Positions 19,471 through 30,158 of a DNA stretch of 47,413 nt are shown in pieces (position 1 is the first letter of the stretch; every line of letters begins with the position of its first letter). The position numbers were made by a program, and so were the translations under genes. The stretch comes from Fragilaria crotonensis. Taxonomy: Eukaryota > Bacillariophyta > Fragilariophyceae > Fragilariales > Fragilariaceae. The notes beneath the pieces were generated by a model. That model saw nothing but the letters and a program-made list of their open reading frames with translations. It did not search any database and was not told the DNA's origin. Where the stretch lies: the NCBI GenBank assembly GCA_022925895.1, contig JAKSYS010000500.1, positions 1-47,413 of the forward strand. The letters run 5' to 3'.

Positions 19471-20698
19471 CTATATCAAATCTTGTGGCAACAACAAATC
19501 CACCAAACTCCAAGGCGGCGCTGCTGCAAGTCGTAACATTCGATCACGATTCCCATTATTCGACGATGCATCGTCCGTAGCGCCCGCCGCAGCAGTATCA
19601 TCACCCGTCGCAGTAGCCGCAGCGTCGTCGTTTGTGGATGCTGCATCATCGTTTGTTTTCTTATTATATTCAATATAATAATCATCATCGAGTTTGATAC
19701 GAGCATCATCATCTTGGGACGACGATGTCTTTCCCTTGCCATGATCATTACCGATTCGAATCGATGTCGTGACGACAAGGTAAATTAACACCAACACTAC
19801 GGCTCCAATCAATGTCATTTCAATGGCCCGTCGAACCTTTTTGGGCAAACATCCGCAAACAGGACATGCGGCGCCATACGCTGAATCAGGAGGTGTCCAA
19901 TCACTTTCATGAAATTCACCGACTTGGGGTTGTTTGTGATGAGGCGACCAGGAGGAGCGTGACATGCGAGACAATGTGCGCGCAATAAAACCAGGTCCTC
20001 CTGGTAAGCGATTCTGTTTTGGATCATTCGATACGGATGTGGGGAGTGGAGATGTCATGAAGGAAACGGATTGTTTGGACAGGTAGGAGTCCGCACTCAA
20101 GGCCGATCGGACTTCCAAATCGTGGGACGGACTAGTATTTGGTTTCCTTCGCATCCAAGGAATTCGTTTCGTCCATGACGTTCCACCACTTTTGTTTGAT
20201 AATTCGTCATCAAAGACTTCTGGAGATTCGTGCAGGCGATACCCCTCGACGGCTGGAGGAAATGACTGAGAGTGTGGATTGATATGTGAGTGAGGATGTA
20301 AATGTTGTCCTTGGCCGGGTTGGGTCAACGGTGGTGCTATAAATGAAGGAGGAGGTATGGGAATCATCAATTTCTCGTTTGAATCAAGTTGTTGTTTCCG
20401 AGGCACCGATTGTTTTTGGCGGTTTTGTTCCCATGGCAAGGGGAGAGGACCCGATTTGTATTTGCCTTGTCCGGTACCAAAGAAATGTTCCCTTGGTGGA
20501 GGAGGTGGGGGTGGAGTTAGCGGAACACCAACAATTTGTTGTGGAGATTTTCTGTCGATTGTTGCATGTAAGGTTGGTGTTGAGTGTTAGTATGCACGTT
20601 GGAGGGTTGGCGCAAGACACAGTTTCAGCCAACATTGCAATGCTAGTAAAATCGATCCGTACTTACGTGTCAGTGTCATTTGGCAACGAGGACTCCAT
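19471..20698 (-). CDS. Single-pass membrane protein of unknown function (one intron)
   Basis: Coding parts are 19471-20551 and 20667-20698, giving 370 residues. The main frame has no ATG before 20367 but stays open up to a stop inside TACTAAC. That word is a perfect branch site, followed by a 3' site ending in gacag (20552). Exon 1 starts at the ATG at 20698 (MESSLPNDTDT) and ends at gtaagt (20666), and the phase fits exactly, so I infer a 115-base intron. The protein has a proline tract (PPPPPPP), long polar Ser-rich regions with R-x-x-S sites, CPVCGC near residue 242, a transmembrane helix at about 255-275 (LIGAVVLVLIYLVV), and an acidic Ala/Asp-rich tail. No known family was recognised; the topology suggests a cytosolic N-terminal domain. 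Confidence 0.7.
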
Positions 20699-21669
20699 GC
20701 TATCACCGAAAGGTAACAACGGTAGTAGGCAATGCGCTGTGGTATTCTGCAGTTGTTGAGTGAAATGAAAAGAAAACGATCACCAATGAGTTGTATTGCT
20801 GTCTTGATGTTGAATTGTACTCCGAGTACTGAGTATTGTATTGAGTAAACCCGGTAGCTTGTGATCAAATTCCCAAGAGTATCACGAGCGACCCACAACA
20901 AGAAACAATCCGCTTCGTTTGCTCTTGCCTCTTCTTTGCCTTGAGAGCGTTGTGAGTGTTTGTCCTTCCTCACCTCCCCTCGACGCACAACATCCAAGCG
21001 ACAATTTGTTCTTGTTGCAATGAAATATATACGAGCGTTTATTATTTTGTGTATGATACACGCATACATTTCGTCCTTCCGTTCACTTTTTCTGCATATA
21101 GACTCTACTGTACCCAAATCTGTAAAACGGGTGGTAGCTAACTGACGTCGGTAACATAAGACGATGTATAGTATACATACACTGTTACATGTAATTTTAT
21201 GTTTAATTCGTAGATCATAGTCTGGCAACGGCATGTTTTTATGTTAAATCTTCATTGCCCACTCACTCAAACGAAAACCTAGAAACCGTTGTAAGTTTGC
21301 CGAACGACCGGCCGTCGCAGGTTTTTTCTGAAGTATGTCTATGCATGCGTAGCTACAACTTACAATACACCAGTCTCCAGTCTCCAGTATAGTACTCGGG
21401 CCCTCAAGAAGTCCGAGTGCTACCGTCTGCACTTCAGTACAGTATCATACGAACCGCAAACTGCAAGCATCTTATGCACGCAGTGTGCACGAGCACCTTC
21501 TGACGCCTCCACGTGGAATTACATCCACCAAGGACTCGTCATAGGTGTACCGTTTGTACCACCTGCCACCTCCAACCAGGATTGTTATCGAAGTGCAGCC
21601 ATACCTCCATCATCACTCATCCTTCATCCACAAGTATATCATACTTGTATAGCATCCGACATTGCTGCG
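20699..21669. other. Shared upstream region of two divergent genes
   Basis: It lies between the starts of the membrane-protein gene (minus) and eIF3L (plus). The word tactccgagta at 20818-20828 is 120 bases upstream of the first. A minus-strand frame of up to 215 codons (20587-21234) crosses the inferred exon 1 in another phase and has no recognisable product. Confidence 0.5.
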
Positions 21670-23401
21670 ATGGGCTCCAACGAAGCTGATTCCTGTGTCC
21701 CAACACTTGTCAAGGATTTCATCTTTGATTTGTCTGACAGTGTTACTCTGTCTCAGATACCAGAGGAACAAACGAAACTATACAATGTTACCTTTCGCGA
21801 CTTGTGCAGCAAGGTATGTTGTGTGTGTGTTGGAGTGTTTGTGTGGTGTGACGGTTCCGTCACATTGTGAATAAGATCATTCAGGAATGCACGCATCGAC
21901 GCTGTTGCAACTTGCAACAATCATCACTTTATTGTTACGTTGTTGATACTCTTCTCTAACGCTTACTGTTCCTCTAATTCCTACAACCTCCCCTCAGTAC
22001 TTTGGTTCATCTCAATGGCCTTCTCCTCAGTCCATTGTCGAAGAATGCAATGGAAATCCTCTCTTTCTCGCCATTTATCGCGAACTCACACACCGACATT
22101 TCCACTCCGTGTCTCGTCCGACGGCACAAGATCGCATGGAGGGGTGGAGTGTCTACCGTGAACTCTTGGAGGAATTGCTCGACGAAGAAAACGTCACCGC
22201 CAGCACTCCCCAGTTCTACCTGACACCCGATTGGGCCTTTGATATTCTTCACGAATTCGTCTACCAGTTTCAAGGATTTTGTCAGTTCCGTGCCGCTGTC
22301 CACGCATCGGCACAAAAATACAATGCCACCGCATCGTCGTCCTCCAACAGTAACAACAGCACTGCTGCTGTTCCTCACCATTTGAAGGAAAATATGAATC
22401 AGATTAGTCAAGATAAGGACGCATGGGCGGTTGAGACTGTCACGTATTATCTGAACCGCCTCATGCAAGTGGCGAAAACATCCAAGTTCCCTGGCTATCA
22501 ATACTTGGGAATCTTCGCCTCGATTGCACTTTCACGTTTGGAATGCCTGTTGGGAGACTATGAAGGTTGTTTGGAGGCTGCCAAATCCATGATGCAGATT
22601 ACCGTCGAACAGCCCGATGGGGAACTCATGACTGCCCTCGACATTGTCCACTCGGTCATTGGCGCTCATCTCTCCCACGCCTACCACGCCGGCGTCGCCT
22701 TGCTCATGACACGTCGCTACCAGTGGTGCATCAGTCTTTTGGGAGACACGTGCACCATGTTGCAACGTGGTTTCAAGACTGGTCAATTCCGCAAAATTGC
22801 CGGATCCGATCAATTTGGAAAATTGCACGATCGCATGGTGGCCCTCCTGGCCATTGTCACTCATCTCTGTCCCGCGGCACCACACAGTTTGGATGAGGCA
22901 CTCGTCAATACGATTCGTGAAAAGCATGGTGGACAATTGGCCAAGATGGAAGAGGGTGGATTGGCATCGTACGAATCGCTCTTTGTCTTTGGTAGTCCCA
23001 AATTCATTACACCCACGGCTCTCGATGCGACGTTGGGAGACAATTACAAATTGCAAGTGCGTCAATTTAATAAACAAATGGCGGCCCAACACGAATCGCA
23101 CAAGCTGAGGTCGTACATGAAATTATACACTTCGATTGAAACACAAAAGTTGGCGGCCTTTCATGATCAGTCGGATGAGACTTTCACGTCATTGTTGCTT
23201 AGCTACAAGCACCAGATGCGACAAGAGGAGGCGGATGGTGAATTCAGGGAAGCATTGGATATTCACTATCACCTGAATGGCAATATGGTCAACGTGGACG
23301 AAGCGGAGAAGCAACGTCGATTTGAAGACTATTTTATGAAGGAAATTCGTCAGAATATGGAGATTCGCAAGGATGTGGAGCAGATTTCGACGGTAATCTA
23401 G
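21670..23401 (+). CDS. EIF3L: Eukaryotic translation initiation factor 3 subunit L
   Basis: Exons 21670-21813 and 21998-23401 (gtatgt donor, ccctcag acceptor, 184-base intron at a codon boundary) give 515 residues, near the usual 520-560 of the family. Exon 1 ends in TFRDLCSK and exon 2 begins YFGSSQWPSP. Family landmarks are LFLAIYRELTHRH, then WDIL-like FDILHEFVYQFQGF, YLGIFASIALSRLECLLGDY, a MTRRYQWCISLL segment, ALLAIVTHLCP with the initiation-type helical repeats, a LRSYMKLYTSIETQKLAAF block and a C-terminal winged-helix-like part ending in RRFEDYFMKEI. It belongs to the PCI/TPR octameric core of eIF3, which recruits 40S subunits to mRNA in the cytosol. A Ser/Asn-rich insert is seen near residue 135. 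The first ATG with good context was used; no upstream ATG is in frame. Confidence 0.95.
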
Positions 23402-23504
23402 TAGTTGTGGAAGAGGCATGCAGCAACCCCATAAACTTGGAATACAAGCACACCAGATTACACGAATTATAAAGACTATTGTGTAGTATCTAGGAATGTA
23501 GTTG

Positions 23505-24299
23505 TTATACCATCGGTGGGACGTACGCTTCCGAAGCGTTTTCTGGATTGGTCGATGTGTTCTTGTCTTTCTTTCGTCGTCCCAGTTTTCGAATTCTAAG
23601 AAACGGTTTGACGAGTTGAAACACAACACTCTTTCCTCCACCGCCACCACCACTACCAGCTTTACCCCTACGAAACATTCGCTTCTTGGAAGTATCCACC
23701 CCAGTGGCCACAAAGACATTGGGTTCGTCGTCATTGTCGTCGTCTCGCAATACAGCATCATCATTATTCGTAACAGTCCCATCCGTGAGGAGCAAATGTT
23801 CATTCCAATCCCTCTTGAAATTGTGTACTTCCTCCAGAATCGCTGCTGTTGCAAAGGCTTTGAATTGTTGAATTTTCGATCGTACAGGTTTCCAATTCTC
23901 ATCTTCCTTCATGACTTGATCGAGAAAGCATGCCAAGCTCATCATGACTGTCACGAGGACAACGACAATCATCAACACGAGAGCACCACCAACCTTGACT
24001 AAAAAGATACAAATCATGACAATGGCACAAATGGCAACTGCAACAAAGAAATTGAGAGCAATGTTGATCATTGTAGTAACTGCTCGTTCCATGGCATCGC
24101 GTGGTCGAGGTGTTGCTGTCGCAGGATCCGTGTCGGGAGGATCGTCGGAATCATGAGACAAGACGGTCTCCACAAGCACCTCTGGCTCTGGTGGTGCATC
24201 CAATTTTGGTCGTTGTTGTGACAATTCTGACATCTCCAAAAGATTCTCATCCACCATGTCTGGGTGACTATTCTGATGCAGCGGGTCGTCCATGTTCAT
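23505..24299 (-). CDS. Hypothetical protein with two membrane helices
   Basis: 264 residues from the ATG at 24299 (another ATG two codons later). The N-terminal 70 residues are acidic with Pro and Asp. Two adjacent hydrophobic helices follow at roughly 76-98 (NIALNFFVAVAICAIVMICIF) and 101-124 (ALVLMIVVVLVTVMMSL), forming a hairpin. The rest is cytosolic in character: a charged helix with FKRDWNEHLLL, an acidic run, RRGKAGSGGGGGG, and a very basic RIRKLGRRKKDK near the end. The tail ends in YVPPMV. I recognise no family. It is convergent with eIF3L, 103 bases apart, so the two 3' ends probably overlap. Confidence 0.7.
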   Translation of the reverse strand: MNMDDPLHQNSHPDMVDENLLEMSELSQQRPKLDAPPEPEVLVETVLSHDSDDPPDTDPATATPRPRDAMERAVTTMINIALNFFVAVAICAIVMICIFLVKVGGALVLMIVVVLVTVMMSLACFLDQVMKEDENWKPVRSKIQQFKAFATAAILEEVHNFKRDWNEHLLLTDGTVTNNDDAVLRDDDNDDEPNVFVATGVDTSKKRMFRRGKAGSGGGGGGKSVVFQLVKPFLRIRKLGRRKKDKNTSTNPENASEAYVPPMV

Positions 24300-24818
24300 T
24301 GACTGGTTGGTGTTGTTGCGTTTGTTGCGTTGATTTGGAACGTAAGTTATCTTGTTTGAATGTTGATGGATTCTGTCGGGTTGTGAGTTGTGAAGGCGTC
24401 GATTTTCGATCTGGTTAAAAAAATGAGCTGTTCGGATTCAATTACGCAACGGCAAAACAAGGTCGCTTTTCTCTGGTCTTGTTAACCTCCGTTTAACAGC
24501 TTCACTTGATTTTAGGATGTGCATTTATTGACCGTACCTAGTCACCAGATGTCTCCAGTATTTGTTCTACTTGGATAATCGTGCTACGGCAGAAGCTACT
24601 ACCGTAGATTAGCATGGTAGTATAGTGTAAATTGGCACGTACTGTAGTATGCATGCAAAAAAACAAGATTCCTTCCACCGGTAGGTATTTTGCGTGTAAT
24701 TCTGAGCGACGGAACTTCAACAGGGTCAAGTCCAGCGTCTCTACCAGTGTCGACAGACGTCAGGTCGAGTTCACTTGCGGGAATTGATCAGCATACATCA
24801 CAATTCAATTTTCTGACC
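24300..24818. other. Upstream region between two divergent genes
   Basis: No coding frame longer than 63 codons is supported. It likely carries the promoters of the two-helix membrane protein and ispG. A tagcatggtagtatagtg / gtactgtagtatgc dyad-rich patch occurs near 24610-24655. Confidence 0.45.
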
Positions 24819-27545
24819 ATGACGAATTTTGATCCTTCTGCTCTTGTCGTTGTTCTACTTGGATCCTTGTTGGTCCAGAATGTCGACGCATTTGCTGGTT
24901 TGAAGCGGCCTACTTCGATCAAGGGGTTCAATAGCCTTCATATGGTATGTTTGACGCTCAATTTCGATCTTACTTGTGTGTCGTTTGTTCATTTCGTTCC
25001 AGCTGGAGGCAGGGAATCGTACCCAAAGATTCCTGGCTTGGAATCTTTTCGAAGAGTTCCGTTTCACGCATTTTTTCTTATTGAAATCCTTACTATCGTT
25101 GACGGTTATGGAATCTTTGGTAGAGGTTGAAGTGCTGCTTCTGATCTGTGATATTTGTGATATGATGCCACATTCTCGAGATCCTCGAACATCCCGACCG
25201 AGCCCATGGGGACGTAGGATGTGCGGACGTATCAAACGACTACGATTGCAGATTCAACTCGTCGATCAACTGTCAACTCACACCGTCTCCTTCCTATCGT
25301 ACGAGTAGTCGACGTCATACCCAACTGCGGCGACCGACATCCTTTGGACACCGTCGATCAAGTCTGGCGACCGTGACGAAATCTTCGGCCCTATCAAACA
25401 GTACTGCGAGGATCTCAAAACTGTCACTCGACGAAAGACTCGAACTGTAACATGCGGACCTGTTAAGTTTGGATCGGATCACCCCATTGTTCGCCAGACC
25501 ATGGCAACCACAAACACTGCTGATGTTGACGCCACTGTGGAACAAGTCATACGATGTGCCGATAAAGGTTTTGACTTGGTCCGCGTTACCGTCCAAGGAA
25601 AGCGTGAGGCAAATGCTTGCATGTCAATCCGTGAAAAGCTCTTCAAAAAAGGATACGATATCCCTCTCTGTGCTGACATGCACTTCCAACCCAAGGTTGC
25701 CATGATGGTTGCTGAATGTCTCGAAAAAATTCGTATCAATCCTGGAAACTTTGCCGATGGTCGCAAGGATTTCGAAGAACATGTCTATGAGACAGAAGAG
25801 GACTACTTCCAAGAGCGTGGTTACCTGGTCGAAGCCATGGTCCCGTTGGTCCAAAAGTGTAAGGAGCTCAATAGATGTATGCGTATCGGAACCAACCACG
25901 GATCCCTTTCGTCCCGTGTCCTTTCATTCTACGGAGATACTCCACGTGGTATGGTGGAATCGGCACTCGAGTTTGCCGACATTTGTCGCAGTCAAGACTA
26001 CCACAACTTTGTCTTCTCCATGAAAGCAAGTAACCCAATGGTCATGGTCCAGGGATACCGTCTCTTGGCTGCAGAACAGTACCGATTGGGATGGGACTAC
26101 CCACTTCACTTGGGAGTCACAGAAGCCGGTGAAGGCGAGGATGGTCGCATGAAATCTGCCATTGGTATTGGTACGCTTTTAGCCGATGGTCTGGGGGATA
26201 CCATCCGCGTATCCCTCACGGAAGATCCAGAATTCGAATACGAACCATGCAACCGCCTTGCCGAGATTGCCGAATCTCGCTTGGCCAACTTAAATCCTGC
26301 CGCTGCAGCTCGTCAAGCGGCCGTCCGACCGTACGTGGACACTCGCGATGTCACATCCTTTGCCAGACGATCTGGCGCTCTGCCCGTGCAAATTGAGGAA
26401 GACAAGGTTGATGTCCGTGGATTCCTTCATCGCGATGGATCAGTCCTGAGTTTCGTCACTCCTGAAATGCTCAGTAAAGAAAATGCCCCATATCTGTACC
26501 AAGAATTGGGTTGCAAGACTGCTGTCGGCATGCCATTTAAGGATATTGCCACTTCGGACTCCATTTTTATGCGTGAAATTCCTCCTTCGACGAATGTCGA
26601 TGCCAGAACAGCTCTTCGCCGATTGATTGAAGTCAGTGTCGGTGTTGTCGTTCCTGCCAACGTCCTCGAGGCGGACCCAATCCCGAACGCTGTTGCTCTG
26701 ATGAGTCTCACCGAAGCTGTTGAAAAGAATGGAAAGGTAAGTGCGCATTGACCAGGGTTGCATGCAGATGTTTTGTGGGCAACGTTTTTGAATACACGTG
26801 ACCTTACTCATTGTTACTTTTTCTTCTGTCAGCTTCCAACGGGAGCCATTCGTTTGGCAATCACCATTGATGGTACTGAGGACGACGATACCATTAAAAA
26901 GGTCAAGGATCTCAAACCAATCATGGTTCTCCTCAAGCCGGATGACAGCATTTCGCACTTACACGGAGCTCGTCGTGTCTTTGAGATCTTCAAGGCCAAC
27001 GACATTGAGACAAGCGTGATTCATCATTTCACAACGGACACGGATGATTCCAACGAATTGGCATTACAGCTGGGTACCAAGATTGGTTCTCTCTTGACCG
27101 ACGGAATGGCGATGGCGTCCTCGTGGAACAAGTGGGTGACACGAAACCTTTTGCAATTGACTTTGTTCGTCGAACGTCCTTCTCGCTGTTGCAGGGTAGT
27201 CGCATGCGCAGTACCAAGACGGAATTCGTGTCGTGCCCATCGTGTGGTCGCACTCTGTTTGATTTGCAGGAAACCACGGCCCGCATCACGGAGGCGACGG
27301 GCCATTTGCCAGGAGTGACGGTGGCTGTCATGGGGTGCATCGTGAATGGACCTGGTGAGATGGCCGATGCAGACTTTGGATACGTCGGGACGTTGCCAGG
27401 GAAGGTTGATTTGTATTATGGAAAGGAAGTTGTGAAAAAGGGTGTCTCAAATGAAGAGGCTGTCGATGCTCTGATTGATCTGATCAAGGAGTATGATATG
27501 TGGAAGGATAAGGAAGAAGAGGAAGCCGACCTTGTGGCTGCGTAA
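24819..27545 (+). CDS. ispG: 4-hydroxy-3-methylbut-2-enyl diphosphate synthase, plastid precursor (one frameshift)
   Basis: The [4Fe-4S] enzyme of the MEP pathway, making HMBPP in the plastid. Exon 1 (24819-24944) encodes a signal peptide and NVDAFAGL, the AF cleavage site for diatom plastid import. The body frame has a stop at 25306, so I propose an intron from gtatgt at 24945 to a TAG acceptor at 25308; a shorter intron ending at 25002 is possible but needs a second one. Exon 2 runs 25309-26736, then a 96-base intron (gtaagt...gtcag), then 26833-27545. Motifs: [60 protein letters not shown], the long plant-type insert, then SCPSCGR and [10 protein letters not shown] with the three cluster cysteines. 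Near 27106-27110, where LLxDGxGDG is expected, one G seems missing and the frame changes. About 755 residues without the break, the plant-type size. Confidence 0.9.
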
Positions 27546-28036
27546 GGAAAAAATATCACGCTAGAACTCACGTACATTATATGCCTCGAATCAGACCCAT
27601 CCATTACCGCAAAGCGTCAGGCATCAACGAGTGGTCCCCTCACAACTCTAGTTCCGAATAAATGCTGTCCATCCCCTTAATCTACTACGTAGTGGATAAG
27701 CCATCGTGTGGCTGAACTATTTCAGCTCAACTACTACGATTATAGGGCAAACGCAGTGTGACGCTGAACAAGTTCGGTATCCTGGCAAGGTAGACGTTCC
27801 CAAAAGTGTCACTGGTCGGTGGAAAATCTGCTTCATCGGCAGGGCGCTGTTTATAGTGTATCGTGGGTTGAAAATTAGTTTTTGCCGAACATGTGAGGCC
27901 GCGGAACGCATCATTCAGGAGCTGCATTCACATCAGGGAATTATCACGATCGCCCAAGGTATTGTCCGACCGTTCAAGTGGTGTGACAATGACCTCATTC
28001 GGCACGCATCATAAGGACAACGACATTCAAGAATCA
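27546..28036. other. Intergenic, between converging genes
   Basis: Both neighbours end here (ispG and the methyltransferase). No frame is recognisable; the largest is 102 codons. Poly-A signals cannot be assigned with certainty. Confidence 0.4.
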
Positions 28037-29377
28037 TCACTTCTTGTAAATCTTCAAACTGTCCGCGAATATTGGATTTTGTAAATTAGATGATCCCATG
28101 GCAGCAACGGGTAGACCTCCATGCTGCGTAGAAAAGAGTGCCTTTATATCCTTCAAACCCATGCGACGCGCAAGATCGACATTGTTGGTCAGCACTGCCG
28201 CACCAACATTGCCATTCATTCCAGCAATCTTGTTCCCCAGTGTTTGGTACAACGGTAGGAGCTCATCAAATCGTCGTGCCGATTTTTCGCGAGATGATGA
28301 AACGCGTTTTCCAAAGGGTGGATTTGTGGCAACAAGCACGGATTCTGTGGTTGGGCTTGACGACCAATCGTGGTCAGATACCGATCGAGCGGCAATGTCC
28401 ATGTGTTGAAGAACACCAGCTCGCTCGGCATTGGCAATGGCGGCCTTTATTGCTCCATCATCTCGGTCTCCTGCCATGACAATTGGATCTGACCCCAAGT
28501 CTCTTGCTATCGTTTCTGATTTCTCCATTGCCTGACTTAGGAGTTCATTCCACAGCTCTGGTTTATAAAAAACAGTCCCCTCCAAGGGTGCATCTCTTAG
28601 ACGGCCTGGTGGCAATCCTAATTTGATAGCAGCACCTTCAATAGCAATCGTTCCCGATCCACACATGGGATCAATCAACTTCTGGTAGCTGTTGCTATTG
28701 TGAAGTCCAGCAGCGTACAACATGGAGAAGGCAATATCTTCCCGCAATGGTGCTTTCGCTGTTTCCAACCGATATTCTCTTTGATGTAGGGGTGTCTTGG
28801 ATGTATCAATAGATAATTGTACAACATCTCGATGCACTCGTACCAACAGCTCCACCGTTGGTCGACTACTATTGCTATTGCCATTCGTGTCATTGTTGTC
28901 GTCACTACCACTTCGTCCCATTGCCTTGTATACTGCTGCTTCCACACGTTCTTCGACTGCCGTCGTGTGAAACAATTTCGATTTGGCACATGTTGCTCGG
29001 ACTTTGAGAATCGTATCTGGTGCAAGGTACGTGTCCCAAGGAATACGACCCACCTTGCGTGTTAATTCTGGAAAGCCACGAATGTTGAATGCCTTTCCAC
29101 CACATCGCAACAGTACATGTGATGCCGAACCACAGAATAAATGACATTTCGTAATGGTTTCCATCGATGCACGACGAATGTTGGCACCCGACTGAGTCGG
29201 ACTGTGGGGAATGCCAATCGACGTGAGTTCGTGCGACAAGACGGCTTCAAGACCAGGTAAGCAAGAAACGAACAGAGTGAAATCATTCTCATTCGGAGGT
29301 TTGGTAGAGAAGAAGAGACGAGTCCCAACGTTGGAACGAGAGTGATGACTTGCTAGTGTGCTGCATATTCGTCTCAT
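28037..29377 (-). CDS. THUMP-domain RNA guanine-N2 methyltransferase (RlmL/UPF0020 type)
   Basis: 446 residues from the ATG at 29377. The first residues, MRRICSTLASHHSRSNVGTR, are basic and Ser/Thr-rich without acids, like a mitochondrial presequence; a plastid role is less likely as no signal peptide is seen. A ferredoxin-like plus THUMP segment covers about 30-190, with FVSCLPGLEAVLSHEL at its start and an Asn/Ser-rich insert near 160. The conserved linker PLHQREYR is followed by the Rossmann methyltransferase: motif I DPMCGSGT (236-243), the aspartate of AGDRDDGA, and catalytic motif IV NPPFGKR (352-358). Bacterial RlmL makes m2G2445 of 23S rRNA, so this enzyme probably modifies an organellar large rRNA. 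The C-terminal RlmK half is absent. No gene symbol is assigned because substrate is unproven. Confidence 0.85.
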   Translation of the reverse strand: MRRICSTLASHHSRSNVGTRLFFSTKPPNENDFTLFVSCLPGLEAVLSHELTSIGIPHSPTQSGANIRRASMETITKCHLFCGSASHVLLRCGGKAFNIRGFPELTRKVGRIPWDTYLAPDTILKVRATCAKSKLFHTTAVEERVEAAVYKAMGRSGSDDNNDTNGNSNSSRPTVELLVRVHRDVVQLSIDTSKTPLHQREYRLETAKAPLREDIAFSMLYAAGLHNSNSYQKLIDPMCGSGTIAIEGAAIKLGLPPGRLRDAPLEGTVFYKPELWNELLSQAMEKSETIARDLGSDPIVMAGDRDDGAIKAAIANAERAGVLQHMDIAARSVSDHDWSSSPTTESVLVATNPPFGKRVSSSREKSARRFDELLPLYQTLGNKIAGMNGNVGAAVLTNNVDLARRMGLKDIKALFSTQHGGLPVAAMGSSNLQNPIFADSLKIYKK

Positions 29378-30158
29378 CCTTTCGGACCTTGTGTTATTAG
29401 TGTACACTTGATGGATTTCCACAATATATAGATTCTGTGAAACCGGAGACTAATCTTGGCTGGAGTTCGGAGGGAGGTGGTTGAAGTGATGAACGACGGA
29501 CAGTTGCTTTGACGTACACGGGCTTGGCGTGACTACTGTCTATGCTCCAGTGCAAGAGCGTAGTACGGTAGCGTTTACTGTAAATGAGTGCATATAGCAT
29601 ATATGGCTACATCTATATGAACTACAAGTACTATATTGGAACATGGTATTTGGAACTAGTAGGGGTATCAATCGTTCCGCCACATACATGCCCATGTCAT
29701 CCTACCCCGTCACATTCAGGCACGGTGTTACAAATCAGAACGTGAGCCATCAGGAGAATAGGCACCGGAGCCTATTATAGGGGAAACGATACCTATCGCG
29801 GATTCATATGTCGATACGACAACATCATACTGGTAAGTAGAACTTACAATTGTTTGTACATGGGAAGTCTCTTTTTCTTGAAAAGTATTCAGTTTAGAAA
29901 GTTCACTATTAGCCTAAAATTTGTTCTAAGAACAAAGATAACTGGACCGTTGCGTTGTCGCAATCGGCATCAGCTCGTGTCAAAGCCGATCATGACGCAA
30001 TTCTCAAAGCTCATTTTGGCTTCACCTCCTGTCGATTGCGGGCCTGGTTACCATTTGTTGTGATCGCAACGTGCAGTGCAGTAAGCTGCTCGCCACATCC
30101 CCTGATTTATTCACTTATACTTGCTTAAATTGCAAAGAAAGCAAAACGCACAATCGAG
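29378..30158. other. Intergenic region, nothing clear
   Basis: It holds the upstream region of the methyltransferase and the downstream end of the MORN gene. A small hairpin, aataggc-accgga-gcctatt, lies at about 29757-29776. No RNA gene is evident. Confidence 0.4.

Noticed and set aside
20587..21234. 215-codon minus-strand frame
   Set aside because: It overlaps the inferred first exon and intron of the membrane-protein gene in a different phase, with splice signals explaining the region better.
29757..29776. Small hairpin as a terminator or RNA
   Set aside because: Seven-base stem only, without U-run or flanking conservation; eukaryotic genes do not need it.
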